DNA of 64,000 nt from Conus ventricosus (GCA_018398815.1 CM031601.1:13030299-13094298); one strand, 5' to 3'. Shown: positions 1-11,735, counted from the first letter of the stretch. The notes: a model not told the origin generated them from the sequence alone. Numbers and translations: made by a program.

Positions 1-801
1 CAGACTCAACAGTGATATAAAGGGCATAGCCTCTTCTTCAGGTTTTCCTGGAAAATGAAGAGCAGCACAGACTCAACAGTGATAAAGGTCATAGCCTCTT
101 CTTCAGGTGCCTGGAAATGAAGAGCAGCACAGACTCAACAGTGGATATAAAGGTCATAGCCTCTTCTTCAGGTGCCTGGAAATGAAGAGCAGCACAGACT
201 CGGCAGTGGATATAAGGTCATAGCCTCTTCTTCAGGTGCCTGGAAATGAAGAGCAGCACAGACTCAACAGTGGATATAAAGGTCATAGCCTCTTCTTCAG
301 GTGCCTGGAAATGAAGAGCAGCACAGACTCGCAGTGGATAAAAAAGGTCATAGCCTCTTCTTCAGGTGCCTGGAAATGAAAGGCAGCACAGACTCGGCAT
401 GGATATAAAGGTCATAGCCTCTTCTTCAGGTGCCTGGAAATGAAGAGCAGCAGAGACTCGGCAGTGGATATAAAGGTCATAGCCTCTTCTTCAGGTGCCT
501 GGAAATGAAGAGCAGCAGAGACTCGGCAGTGGAATATAAAGGTCATAGCCTCTTCTTCAGGTGCCTGGAAATGAAGAGCAGCAGAGACTCGGCAGTGGAT
601 ATAAGGTCATAGCCTCTTCTTCAGGTGCCTGGAAATGAAGAGCAGCACAGACTCGGCAGTGGATATAAAGGTCATAGCCTCTTCTTCAGGTGCCTGGAAA
701 TGAAGAGCAGCAGAGACTCGGCAGTGGATATAAAGGTCATAGCCTCTTCTTCAGGTGCCTGGAAATGAAGAGCAGCACAGACTCGGCAGTGGATATAAAG
801 G
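1..801. repeat. 65-bp minisatellite, left part of an array split by an LTR element
   Basis: About 12 tandem copies of a 65-bp unit containing 'ggatataaaggtcatagcc' and 'ggtgcctggaaatgaagagc'. Unit starts at 661 and 726 give the period. Copies differ by point changes (cacagact/cagagact, cggcagt/caacagt) and by one-base indels. The array stops at 'ataaagg' where the LTR begins and resumes at 7113, so it was one array before the insertion. Short ORFs through it are repeat translation only. Confidence 0.95.
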
Positions 802-1443
802 TGTCAAGGAGCGTGAAACCTCTCACAAAAGGCATTAGAAGCTTGGAGGCAAAGGGATATTGTACGTGGTATACAAATAGGTAATAACAAATTAACCAGG
901 GTGCCCTTACCCATCGCCACGGCCGAACGGTGTGAAAGAAGGCCCACGTGGTCAGATGACAAACAACACCTAGGAGAGAGTTCGGACCTGCCCTGTTGTC
1001 GAAGGGGAAGGGAAGTAACCACTATGCACTACGACCTCGGCGCACCCAAGTTGAGTTCTAAAATGCCGTCAGCAGAGGGTTCTATTGAAATCATGTCCAT
1101 TGAAGAGCAGGAGTCTAGGAAACGTTCGGATGGTATGGCCGGGTTCACGTGAGATGGTCTATATGTAGTCAGGCTGGTTATTGAAAATCGTGTTGTAGTA
1201 GTGTATCCCTCCTTAAATAATAAACGGTGATAGAAACCACCAAGTCGTCTCGTGAATTTACGATGTCCCTCTGGGGCTAAGTGAGTTGTTTAGCTAATCA
1301 ATATATGGAAGTGAGTAGTAAAAGGCTTATGTTGTGGGAGAATGTAGCGAATTGGAGAATTCAGGTTACTTGTGAACATAAGGTTAGATAAGCATAGCGT
1401 TGACAAAGCATGGCCCGAAGGGAATCCAAATGAAACCCTCCCC

Positions 1444-1451
1444 TATATAAA
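1444..1451 (+). promoter_or_regulatory. TATA box of the 5' LTR promoter
   Basis: TATATAAA lies within 'ccctatataaac', about 640 bp into the LTR, and is conserved in the 3' LTR at 6376-6383. Conservation in both LTRs and the position upstream of the internal region fit the retrotransposon's RNA polymerase II promoter at the U3/R border. Current activity is unknown. Confidence 0.6.
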
Positions 1452-2193
1452 CTTGAGGAGAACAACGTTAGACAATAACAACACCAGGATAGGGAGAGAG
1501 AAGGCAGAGGAGAGGAGAGAGAGAGAGAGAGGAGAGGAGGTGAGCAGTGACAGAGAATGGTCGAGAGAAACGTGGTCTGGTGAGATAGACGAGACATCCA
1601 ATGTCTTAGGTCAGAAGACAGAGCTGGAAGATAAAGAAAACTAAGTTTGGAAGCCCTGAGTGGGTGAAAGACAGACAAACTGACATTGAACCCAGAGTAT
1701 GGAGACAGAGATGAAGAAGAAGAGTTCTACGTACGAGATCCCAGATACGACCAACGAAGACCCAGTCCATGCAACCAGGAGCCAGACAACCAAGGGCGTC
1801 ACCAACAGCATGTGCTGGAAGAAACTTGAAGAAACTTTGTTCAAGAACAGAGGTGGTGGATTGAAACGTGAATGTGAGATGGAAAACCTGCCATGAAAGA
1901 AGTGTCAATTTAATATGTGACCCGGGATTATGGAATATTGATCTTTTATGTTCTGATATTTCAATGTGTGTGAACAGATTGTTCATGATTTAAAAACAAG
2001 TAGCATAGAAATTGTATTACTTTGTATCTCGGAGACGAGTTCTGGAGAGAGAAACGAATGCGTGACATCCCATTCCAGAGTGAGTCTAATGATTATGAGG
2101 GTCTCAAGATTTTTCATATGCGTGTATGAGTGCAAAGATAACCTTGGTGTGATAAGCCTGACTAATAATACAACCAACATAAGAGCACTATAC

Positions 2194-2949
2194 GGTAGAC
2201 CCCACAGGCAAAATTTGTTTCAAGTTCTTATAACAGTGGAGTATGTGATTATAATAAGAAAAACTAGTAAAAAACAATAAAAAAGACAACTTTATCCAAC
2301 TAATACCAATGTGTAATCAGAAATATTGAATCAGAAAACAACGTAAAATGATGCATTGGATTGTTTTTAAAAACCCACATTTTGGGAACACAGTTTCCAC
2401 TAGAAAAAAGTAATGTAGATACCAGGATTTTTATAGCATGTGCTTTCTATTCTAAGTCCCCTTTGTTACTATTTCCACAAAAATGCTTTTTTAGAACAAA
2501 AATATAGAACTGCCAAAAAAAATGGATCATGAACTTATCAACATTTATCAGGGTTGGGGTTACCACAATGATATTTCCAGTCCAAAAATAAATTCACTCA
2601 CATGTTCAAATTGAAAACCCCTCTTTACAGACCAAGAAGAATTATTTTCCTTCAAAGGAAAAAAAAAAGTATGTTTCTATCTTGTTTCAAGGTTGAGAAA
2701 TGAATGTCCCAAGGTGGACTGTCGACGAAAATGCGAAACTGAGAAAACTGTCAATAAAAGATTTGTAACTGTTCTCTACCAAAAGAAACGTTATTTGCAA
2801 AACATCTTTATTTTCACACTTCTTGGCTTTATTATAACAAATCATCAACAAAAAATGAAAGTACACATATAAACCTATCAAAAAATGCAGTAAAACCCAA
2901 AAGTGATGTCTGAACCTTTTTCACCATTTTCAGCCTGTGGGGTCTCACC
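2194..2949. mobile_element. MITE-like terminal-inverted-repeat element inside the 5' LTR
   Basis: The left end 'ggtagaccccacaggc' is the near-perfect reverse complement of the right end 'gcctgtggggtctcacc'. The 3' LTR lacks this segment and reads straight through 'gtgcacttaagcaatacc', which gives the empty site. The right flank is TTAA (2950-2953) and the left flank is TATA (2189-2192), so a TTAA target duplication with one altered copy is plausible; that would be piggyBac-like. The 756-bp interior is AT-rich with no meaningful ORF, so this looks like a non-autonomous DNA transposon. Family assignment is inference. Confidence 0.78.
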
Positions 2950-2990
2950 TTAAGCAATACCATCACGATTTTCCCCCGTCCTGGACAAAG

Positions 2991-3008
2991 TGGCGAGCCT
3001 GCCAGGAT
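2991..3008 (+). promoter_or_regulatory. candidate primer-binding site of the retrotransposon
   Basis: Three bases after the LTR end is 'tggcgagcctgccaggat'. Its complement ends in ...CGCCA, as a tRNA 3' end with CCA would. Position and TGG start are typical of a minus-strand primer-binding site; the tRNA was not identified. Confidence 0.5.
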
Positions 3009-3371
3009 GCATGCCCAAATTAGTTTCAGGAGGGAAACAAAGTGAGTACTAGAGTAGTACTGGGGCGAAGCGTCCACTAAAGGCAATTTTAATTAGCTCT
3101 TCTAATTATTCCTTTAGTTCTTTGAGTGTTGAGTATTGACTTGTGTGTAGGGGGTGTATTAATCAAAGGTCGTTCAGAGAAACGAAGAACGAGGTTCTAG
3201 TCTTAACTCTCACAGAAGCTGTGGTTTAAGATTTAAGGCTCCTTTGTGTTAGGAACACTACCACTGGTTGGTGTACTCATAACGTTTAGTAATAAAACTA
3301 TGTACTGACTTTTTCCGGGTCTATAAGCGTAACTGTTTTAGTGGTGCTAAAACATATCGAAAAAAAAAGAA

Positions 3372-4446
3372 ATGACTGAAGAAAGTTTTACCCCCATAGA
3401 GAAACTAGTAAGTTTGGGGAAAGAAATGGGATATACAGGAGATGAACTGCGTAGATTCATTGAAACTCAGCAGAAGACTGAGAGAGATGAAAGGGCTGAA
3501 AGAGGAAATTTGAAAAGGAACGTATAGAGGCAGAAACTACTGCGTCAAAGGCTAAAGCAGATGCAGAGAGCGCAGCTGCCAGAGCAAAAGCAGATGCAGA
3601 GAGTGCGGCTGCAAGGGCAAGAGCAAAGCGGAATCAGAGATTTTAGCCAAACAAATTGAGTTGGAAAGAATAAAATCTGAAAATCGTAGTGAAATCGACA
3701 CCAGTTCTGAGTCAGTAGGCCGCAGACTAATTGCGCACCTAGACCTAAACTCCCACTGTTCAGAGAATAAACTGATTCGATCGATGCCTATATCAGTCGG
3801 TTTGAATCGTTTGCCGAGCACGAGGCTGGCCCGAAGATGACATGGCAATAAACCTGTCTGCCTTGTTGACAGTCGTGCGTTACACACAGTTTCCACCCTA
3901 CCCAAAGGTGATCAGAGAGATTTTGACAAGGGTGAAACAAGCAGTACTAAAGGCATATGATTTGACTGAAGAAGGTTTTAGGCGTAAGTTTCGCGAGGTG
4001 GAAATCGAACAGGTGAGACATACACACAGTTCGGTGTTAGACTGGACCACTATTTAAACAAATGGGTAGAACTTAGTGGATTTAGACAGTGATTTAAAGG
4101 GCCTCAAAACACTGGTGATGAAGGAAACAGATCCTTGATGGTTGTGGGACGGGCCTTACCATCCACATTAAGGAAAAGGTGCAACCACAATAGCTTTAGG
4201 TACTTCAGACGGGAGAGACTACCGGGAAGCGAGGCGGATTTGCCTGAACAAGAGGAAGCCGAAGCTATTCAGAGGACAGCAGGCCAGCACATGACTCACG
4301 CAATGAGTCAGCAGTACACACCTGTAGGGCCCATGGCGTCACGTGAGCAAACAAGGGTGAAAACCAATAGCCACGTGGCTAGGAATGAGCGTACCTGTTT
4401 TTTGTGCAATAAGACAGGGCACTTGGCTAGGGAATTGAATATTTAA
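3372..4446 (+). pseudogene. decayed gag-like gene of the LTR retrotransposon
   Basis: An ATG at 3372 opens a charged, Glu/Arg/Lys-rich stretch that stops at about 3525. Further Ala/Lys/Glu-rich and capsid-like segments follow in shifting frames to 4446. Near the end is a zinc-knuckle-like stretch CFLCNKTGHLARE (about 4395-4433) with C-x2-C-x4-H spacing, where the expected final Cys is a Leu. This order (charged N-terminus, capsid-like middle, CCHC knuckle) is that of Gag in gypsy-type elements. Several frameshifts and stops break it, so no functional product is expected. Assembly errors may account for some of the breaks. Confidence 0.72.
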
Positions 4447-4556
4447 GTCACAGAAAGCTGCAGCAATGAGGATCAAGGCCAAGTGAGAGGAGTTAGAAAA
4501 AGATGAACAAGATGACAGTGTTTAATTTGTCTGGATTGTGCTGTGTGTTTACAGAT

Positions 4557-5470
4557 TTCAGCGAAAACCATGGATGTGCACAAAGGCAGAGTAGGGGACA
4601 ATGTGGTTAATGTCAATAGAGACTCTGGGTGCACTGGTAGTCATGGTGAAAGGAGACCCTGGATCAGAAGGGACAATTCACAGAAAAACACAGAGTGTGT
4701 AGACAAATATATGGAACAGTAGCATCATTCAAACGCCTGGTGTATCATTGATACACCATTTTATAGTATGGGAAGTTTTTGTACAGGCTTTTGCTGTTCC
4801 GAAGCCGCCGTAAGATTTGTAATCGGAAACATTCCCAGGAGCACGTGGGTACGAGACCCAGACCGGATTTCTGTGTTGAATCAGGAAAAGGAATCACGTA
4901 GAGGAAAGCGCCCCAGGCCGTAAAACACTCCAGAAAGCATTTGGAGTGTGTCCAGTGAGACCAACCCTCTCACTTCGAGCAGAACAAAAGGGCGACTACT
5001 CGCTCAGTAAGCTGTTCGTTTTGCTCATACAGGGCAAGAAGAAACGAGTTAAGGAAGGGACAATAGGTTTTGAGATAAAGGATGGGGTATTGTACCGAAC
5101 GTTCACTCACACGAGATCGGGAAAGACAAAACGACATGATCGATGTGGGGCTACAAACGCAGAAAGGCGGTGATGTTCAGAAAAAACATGTACGTCCAGT
5201 CTCGGCATCTCGCTAAGAAGGCCTCACACCGGCAGTGACGCAAGAGTACTAACTGGCCCGTATCCCTGGCGATCTCAGCGTTTTCTGTGCACAATGCAAC
5301 ACAACCGCGGGTTAGGCAAGGGTGTGTGTCACAGACAGGGGGAATCAGACTGGTCTTACCAAAAAAGTAGCCAAAATAAAATGGTCGGTCGAGAAGACAT
5401 GTAGTGGGTGCGTGTGTCTTTTGCAGTGTCCCGTATCGTGACGTGGCTAGATGTGGGGCCACCGTGTAAG
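4557..5470 (+). pseudogene. pol remnant: possible protease trace and integrase N-terminal fragment
   Basis: Around 4617-4640 a frame reads RDSGCTG, resembling the D-S/T-G active-site motif of retroelement aspartic proteases. From 4946 to 5173 an open stretch contains GFEIKDGVLYRTF, typical of the segment just before the integrase zinc-binding domain. At about 5285-5305 a C-x2-C pair (FCAQC) could belong to that zinc domain. The roughly 250 bases between these stretches are far too short for reverse transcriptase plus RNase H, so that part is deleted. The integrase core is not intact. Identification rests on short motifs. Confidence 0.55.
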
Positions 5471-5767
5471 AAGAGAAGGGAGAGAATTTTCCCGTAGCAA
5501 CAAAATAGTTTTTATGGCCACACGACGTAGAGCTGGTGAGATTCCAGATTTATGTTTATATTTGCTTGGATAGTGTGTATGTCATGATTTACGACTAATT
5601 TTATGTTGCAAGACACATCTTGCGTGCGTTCTCTGGTGCTAAGTAGGAGCTTATGAGAGGCCGATTATTAGCACCTGTTTAAAAGGGAAAATTATGAGAG
5701 TGTTTCATCTCCTTAATGTTAAGTTTTAGCCAAATGCAGGGCATTGTCCTTCGATGGGGGGAATTTA
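5471..5767 (+). other. retrotransposon 3' internal region with polypurine tract
   Basis: Noncoding stretch between the integrase remnant and the 3' LTR. It ends in 'tggggggaatt' (about 5755-5765), immediately before the LTR, where a polypurine tract for plus-strand priming belongs. I see no open frame of interest. Confidence 0.55.
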
Positions 5768-7112
5768 GTCAAGACGTGAAACCTCTCACAAATGCATTAG
5801 ACGCTGGAGCAAAGGGACATTGTAACGTGGAATACAAATAGGTAATAGACAATTAACCAGGTGCCTTACCCATCGCACACGGCGAACGTGTTACAGAAGG
5901 CCGACGAGGTCAGATGACAAACAACACCTAGGAGAGAGTTCAGACTCCCTGTGCGAAAGGGGAAGGGATGTAACCACAACGACCTCGGCGCTCCAAGTGA
6001 GTGGCTAAATGCACGGTCAGCTGAGTTCTTTGTAAACAGTCAGTGAATGCAGGAGTCTTGGATCGTTCGGAGATGGTATGGCCGTGGTCAACTGTGTTGG
6101 GTACAATTGTCAGGCTGGTTGAATGCGTGTAGAGGTTAGTGGTACCCCTCCTTAAAATAATTACTGTGTTTAAGTAACCCCCGAAAGACGCGGGAAATTT
6201 CGATGTCCATCTGGGCTTAAGTGTGTGTTTTTGCTAATCAATTAGGTAGGGGTGTGTGTAAAGGCTGATGTGTGGAGAATGTACGAATGGAGAATTCAGG
6301 GTACTAGTGAACTAGTGGTTTGAGAAGCCGCGGGACAAAGGCATGGCCCGAAAGGGAATCCATTGTTTCCCTCCCTATATAAACTGAGGAGAACAACGTG
6401 AGACAAGAACACACAGGAGAGGGAGAGAGAAGGCAGAGGAGAGAGAGTGAGAGAGAGGAGAGGAGTGACGAGACAGAGAAGGTCGAGAGAAACGTGTCTG
6501 GGAGATAGAAGAGACAGCCAAGTCTTAGGTTGAAGACAAGCGGAAGAGAAGAAAACTAAGTTTGAAGCCCAGAGGTGGGTGAAGACAGACAAACTGACAT
6601 TGAACCCAAGGTGGTGAAAGAGACAAGAAGAAGAGTTCTACGTCGAGATCCCAGAGACGACCACGAAGACCCATCCTGAAACCTGGAGCCAGTCAACCAA
6701 GGCGTCACCATCAAGCAGTGCTGAAGAAGACTTGAAGAAACTTGTTCAAGAACTGTGGTGGTGTGAAAGCGTGGTTGTGTGTGTGAAAAACCTGGCCAGG
6801 TAAGAAGTCATTTTATTATAACCCGGGATTAGGAAGTATTGATCTTTTATGTTCTGATATTTCATTGTGTGTGATTTGATTGTTCATGATTAATTATAAG
6901 TAGCATAGAAATTGTATTTCTTGTTCTCAGTCGTGTTAGGAGAGAGACGAATGCGTGACATCCCATTCCCAGAGAGAGGCGAATGTTTGATGGCGCATGA
7001 TGTGCATATGCGTGTATGAGTGCAAAGATAACCATGGTGTGTTAAGCCTGACAATAATACATCAACTTAGTGCACTTAAGCAATACCATCACGATTTCCC
7101 CCGTCCTGGACA
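5768..7112 (+). mobile_element. 3' LTR of the retrotransposon
   Basis: Starts at 'gtcaagacgtgaaacctctc' and ends 'cccgtcctggaca'. It matches the 5' LTR throughout, including the TATA box at 6376-6383, and reads uninterrupted across the site that carries the MITE in the 5' copy. It is followed directly by AAGG and the resumed minisatellite. Confidence 0.88.
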
Positions 7113-7402
7113 AAGGTCATAGCCTCTTCTTCAGTGCCTGGAAAATGAAGAGCAGCACAGACTCGGCAGTGATATAAAGGTCATAGCCTCTTCTTCAGGT
7201 GCCTGGAAATGAAGAGCAGCACAGACTCGCAGTGGATATAAAGGTCATAGCCTCTTCTTCAGTGCCTGGAAATGAAGAGCAGCACAGACTCGGCAGTGGA
7301 TATAAAGGTCATAGCCTCTTCTTCAGGTGCCTGGAGTGAAGAGCAGCACAGACTCGCAGTGGATATAAAGGTCATAGCCTCTTCTTCAGGTGCCTGGGAG
7401 TG
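7113..7402. repeat. 65-bp minisatellite, right part
   Basis: About 4.5 more copies of the 65-bp unit seen at 1-801, beginning in mid-unit at 'aaggtcatagcc'. Together with the left part this shows a single array opened by the LTR element. Confidence 0.95.
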
Positions 7403-7602
7403 AAGTGTCGGGCAAAGATGGTGACAGGCAGTGTCAGAGTCAGTTTCAGACATTTGAACGGTCACAGCTCCCTTGTCTGATGTTCAGCTGATACTGAATA
7501 TTAGTTCATTAATTAAACTGTGGTCATCAAAAATGTAGACTGATATCGGTGAATTGATGGTTTCTAAAAAATTATTTATTTATTTTTTTAAATTGCTTTC
7601 AG

Positions 7603-7688
7603 GCGGAATGACAATTCGATCTTTGAAGAACTGTCGGTCCAAGGCACAGACATGATTGCTGAAGTGGACTTTGGGGCGGACATTACCG
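7603..7688 (+). CDS. MAPK8IP3: JIP3/JIP4-like scaffold protein, acidic linker exon before leucine zipper II
   Basis: JIP3/JIP4 proteins are scaffolds that join JNK-pathway kinases to kinesin-1 and dynein/dynactin and control axonal and endosomal transport. This 86-nt exon reads NDNSIFEELSVQ then GTDMIAEVDFGADIT, an acidic segment that precedes the leucine zipper II block in the family. The 3' splice site is 'tgctttcag' and the 5' splice site is 'accg|gtgagt'. It enters with one base completing a codon and leaves in phase 1. Its last base joins the first two bases of the exon at 28129 to give a Gly codon before MGKELEN. The frame is intact. Identity is strongly supported by the downstream exons in order. 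Confidence 0.88.
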
Positions 7689-8027
7689 GTGAGTGTTGGG
7701 TTCTGCTTTCCTTTTCATTCTTCTTGTGAAGTTGTGCTGCTGTATCTCTTTCTCATACACTGTAAGAGGCATTGTAGTTTTAACAGTATATAAAATGCTA
7801 TGTGGTGTCGATTTGGAATGGGGAGTGTGGGTAAATATATATGTTATGCATATTGTTGGAAGTTGCCTGATATATACATCAAACAACATTTTGCCACAGT
7901 GGAAATAAACTGTTTGTAAGTGTGTTCATTAGGCGTTTTGCTTTTCATAGGTATACATTAGGCAGCTGGCAGTGATTTGCCTAACATATATGTCTGGTAC
8001 TTGCAATTTTCATTTGGTTTGACTAGA

Positions 8028-8044
8028 GGGGGGGGGGGGGGGGG
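8028..8044. repeat. poly-G run of 17
   Basis: Uninterrupted run of 17 G in the intron after the first exon. On the nascent RNA (plus-strand gene) it could form stacked-G structures. Run length is uncertain in a long-read assembly. Confidence 0.85.
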
Positions 8045-8666
8045 ATTGTCAAGTAAAACACAGTTTTGATAGGAAAACAAATTTTGCCATAGATTGAATA
8101 ATAGTTAATGCAGAGGAGTAGTCTGAAATATCTGAAAACATTTAAAGTTTTTCAGGAAAGTATGGAATTTTCTTATCCATAGCAGTAGGCTGTGCATAAT
8201 TATTGCCACTTCATTGATCGTACAACTGTGTATTGCATAAAGTGCCAACGTGTGTAGTATGGGAGCATGCAAGGTATGATGTAATATTGTTTGCAAAGGT
8301 TTACCTAACATTGTGACCATTCATGTTTAGTCATTTTAGGTGTAGCTGTAAGTAACTTGTTATGTTGACAATTGGGAAGTGAAAGATTGTGTGAAGTATC
8401 AGTAGTCAGTAGGTATGCCTGCAAGGGGCTTCAGGCAGAAATGACAGAACAACAAATCATTGAAATTGCACCATTGATGGAGAAGTGCCCTCCACCGCCC
8501 AGAAAAAAAGCAGAAAAGAAACCTTAACCAATCAAACTAAAGAAGAAGAAAAAAAAAAGAATCAGAGCAAAAATTCCACAGTCACTGTGGGTGGAATTTA
8601 GCACTGGTGTGACTAGACTTGTCCCTGCAAGCCTGTGCTGCAGGTCTGATTGTGCCACCATGTGAA

Positions 8667-9400
8667 CAGGTGTTACAGAGGGGTCTTACAAACACTAATT
8701 AGATAGGTGTTACAGAGGGTACTTACAACAACTAATTAGATAGGTGTTACAGAGGGTACTTACAACAACTAATTAGATAGGTGTTACAGAGGGTACTTAC
8801 AACTAATTAGATAGGTGTTACACAGGGTACTTACAACAACTAATTAGATAGGTGTTACACAGGGTACTTACAACAACTAATTAGATAGGTGTTACAGAGG
8901 GTACTTACAACAACTAATTAGATAGGTGTTACACAGGGTACTTACAACAACTAATTAGATAGGTGTTACACAGGGTACTTTCAAACACTAATTATATAGG
9001 TGTTACAGAGGGTACTTTCAAACACTAATTAGATAGGTGTTACACAGTGTACTTACAACAACTAATTAGATAGGTGTTACACAGGGTACTTACAACAACT
9101 AATTAGATAGGTGTTACAGAGGGTACTTTCAAACACTAATTAGATAGGTGTTACACAGGGTACCTACAACAACTAATTAGATAGGTGTTGCACAGGGTAC
9201 TTACAACAACTAATTAGATAGGTGTTACACAGGGTACTTACAACAACTAATTAGATAGGTGTTACACAGGGTACTTACAACAACGAATTAGACAGGTGTT
9301 ACAGAGGGTACTTACAACAACTAATTAGATAGGTGTTACACAGGGTACTTACAACAACTAATTAGATAGGTGTTAGAGAGGATACTTACAAACATTAATT
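8667..9400. repeat. 37-bp minisatellite (family A)
   Basis: About 20 copies of a 37-bp unit around 'agataggtgttac' and 'acttacaacaactaatt'. Variants alternate cagaggg/cacaggg and acttacaacaac/actttcaaacac. Noncoding. Confidence 0.95.
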
Positions 9401-10499
9401 CATGGGGACTTTGGGGATGGTGATGTTACCAGATTTAATACACATTTTAGAAAAAGAAATTCTGATTTTAAAAGATGGTGCTTTTAGATGAAGAGTCTGT
9501 CCTGACAGTGGTAACCAGAATGTTGTGATTGTCGCAGAAGGAAGCCCTGTCTGGGTTTTTTGTGTGTGTTTTTTTTGTATTTGTTGAAAATTCTGACAAT
9601 TTGATGGTGGTTAGTAGCAAGCATCCCAGTGTTATTTTCAGGATTGTATCATCCGTGTCAAGTGCAGTAATGGTAGACTGTGACTGATCAGTTGGCTACA
9701 GTGTTTGTTGTTTTGGTCTGGTTTTGTCAGAAGATACAGTAAGAGGTAAGCGGTGAAGAGGGTTGTTGGTCCTGAGGGATGGTTGTAGACTGGTGCAGCA
9801 TGCTGTCTGCCTGTAGGGGGAAAGGAGAGAAAGGAAAGAACATGTGTAGAGTTGTGCCATCGGTTGGAAGGAATACGAGGGCTGTGCTTTGATTTTAGCA
9901 GTGTGACAAGATGAAGAGATAGTGTGAGAGTGGGTGGTCATCACTGAGGTTGATCAGAAGTGAAAAGTGACCTCAGGTTTGATACTTTTTCCTTCTTGTT
10001 TTTCTCCTCTTCTATTTCATTTCAATTTGTTTGTTTGTTTTTATGATATTGTGGATTCATAGAAAAGGGGGAAAGCACTGGAAGATGGTTGATTTCTTTT
10101 TTTTTTTAAATTACATCATTCTCTGTCCATGTTGACTTATGCAACTGTTGACTTCTTTCTGCTTGCCATGTTTTCTAGTTTTGAAACTGTTTACAGTTTT
10201 TTTTTTTTACATTAAAATTTATCATATCTGAAAATATTTTGGTAGTTATACTCTTATCGTTTACATTTTCAGTAGTGCATGAAACGATTAACAACATAAG
10301 CAGTTGATAACCAAAAGTGTATATTTGGCTGGAAGCAAATCAAAGCAGCCCAAAGCAGAAGCAGTCTAATCAAAACAAGCAAGAAAACGAACATATGCTC
10401 AAGCAGACACATGTACAGTCCTCGGTGATGAACAGATATACAAAGATACACAAGCATGCACACACGTGTGCGTATGCACATGTACATGCACACGCACAT

Positions 10500-10522
10500 G
10501 CACACACACTCACACACACACA

Positions 10523-10601
<79 letters not shown>
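10500..10601. repeat. (AC)n microsatellite
   Basis: About 100 bp of almost pure AC, preceded by mixed 'catgtacatgcacacgc' purine-pyrimidine alternation from 10455. The 60-100 aa ORFs across it are repeat translation. Confidence 0.97.
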
Positions 10602-10602
<1 letters not shown>

Positions 10603-11070
10603 TGTACATTTGGACACTAGGATCATAAATCCTAAAATCACCTTTGATTTTGTCCTATAAAACAAGTGCTGTGTATGTACACTTTTGACATTAGGCCGTG
10701 AAGTGAATCCTGCAGAGTATGCATCATCAGGTAATGGTTTTCTCCCCTGTTTCTCTGGCTGTTGTCTTTTCATTTTTCAGGACAATGTGTTCCACTTCTG
10801 TTCTTTACATGTCTGCATTCTCCTCAGTTGGTTTTTCTTCAGTTGATTTTGTAGCCAAGATTGACTCACATGCATGCTGTTCATATGGTTCACATGTGTA
10901 TATTTGTTGTACATGAATTTGTGTTGTAGAAGAAAAGTGCTAGAATGAACCTTGTGTAAACAGTTGAGAATTACAAGTGCAGAAATGAGGGTATGAAGTC
11001 TGATATTTATGGGTTAAAATGCTACCGTCACACAAAACTGAAAACATGAATGATTTTGAAAGCTGTAGAA

Positions 11071-11197
11071 TTGATATATGATTTGGAAAAGAAAAATTGC
11101 AAGTTACTATCAAATTAAAAATTTTGAACTCACTTGATATATGATTTGGAAAAGAAAATGGCAAATGACTATCAAATTAAAAATTTTGTGAACTCAC
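11071..11197. repeat. 63-bp direct duplication
   Basis: Two copies of an AT-rich 63-bp unit containing 'ttgatatatgatttggaaaa' (starts 11071 and 11134) with few differences; a recent simple tandem duplication. Confidence 0.9.
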
Positions 11198-11663
11198 TAC
11201 ATTGTGGACGTGAGAATGAGAAATCCAGTAATAGTGCAGTTTGTGACAGGGCATTGTCATTATCTCTGGAACGCTGCAGAGGTGGTGGCAGGAATGGAGG
11301 AGATGGTGGGAGGTGGGAGGGAGGCAGGGGGCGTGATAGTGAAAGTCATGCCAGAGTAGACGTGCAGCTGTTGACAAGGAATTGTCCTTAATAGGATGAA
11401 TGGCCATGGCGGCTTCATGTGGCCTGATTCGTGCGGTTAACTAGCACTTTTGTTCTTTTTACCTCTTTGATAATTCTTTATGTGCACACATTCACACAGG
11501 TTTTGCTTAACTTGTCAGGACTGACACAGCCCACATTAAAACAGATGTTTTGTGACCAACATTTCTGGCAAGTGGTGTAGGAGAAAATGTCCTTTCCCAC
11601 TTTTATTTGTAAATCAGTTTTACATACTCTGCACACTCAGAGACATAGAGACACAGAGGCGCA

Positions 11664-11668
<5 letters not shown>

Positions 11669-11731
<63 letters not shown>
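11669..11731. repeat. (AC)n microsatellite
   Basis: About 62 bp of pure AC repeat in the intron. Confidence 0.97.

Positions 11732-11735
<4 letters not shown>

Larger units (their letters stand above)
802..2987 (+). mobile_element. 5' LTR of the retrotransposon (interrupted)
   Basis: The LTR begins 'tgtcaaggagcgtgaaacc' and ends 'cccccgtcctggaca'. It is colinear with the 3' LTR over about 1.4 kb, for example 'gtgaaacctctcacaaa' near the start and 'cgtgtatgagtgcaaagat' near the end. It is longer than the 3' LTR mainly because a 756-bp inverted-repeat element sits at 2194-2949. The many substitutions and indels between the two LTRs suggest an old insertion, though assembly error inflates the count. 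Confidence 0.85.
802..7112 (+). mobile_element. LTR retrotransposon, internally deleted, inserted in the 65-bp minisatellite
   Basis: Two direct repeats (802-2987 and about 5768-7112) flank a 2.8-kb internal region holding gag-like and integrase-like remnants, a candidate primer-binding site and a polypurine tract. The LTRs end in ...CA, and the left one begins TGTCAAG. The flanking minisatellite reads 'gatataaagg' on the left and 'aaggtcatagcc' on the right, so AAGG (798-801 and 7113-7116) is a target-site duplication. Order and content suggest a gypsy/Metaviridae-like element. No reverse transcriptase or RNase H stretch was recognised, and every coding segment is broken, so this copy is non-autonomous. 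Confidence 0.88.
1..7602 (+). other. MAPK8IP3: JIP3/4-like gene intron (5' end outside the window)
   Basis: No exon of the gene is recognisable before 7603. The interval holds the split minisatellite and the LTR element; 7403-7602 is unique sequence ending in a T-rich tract and 'tgctttcag', the 3' splice site of the exon at 7603. Confidence 0.7.

Noticed and set aside
1361..2280. ORFs inside the 5' LTR
   Set aside because: Not conserved in frame in the 3' LTR; LTR sequence is regulatory, not coding.
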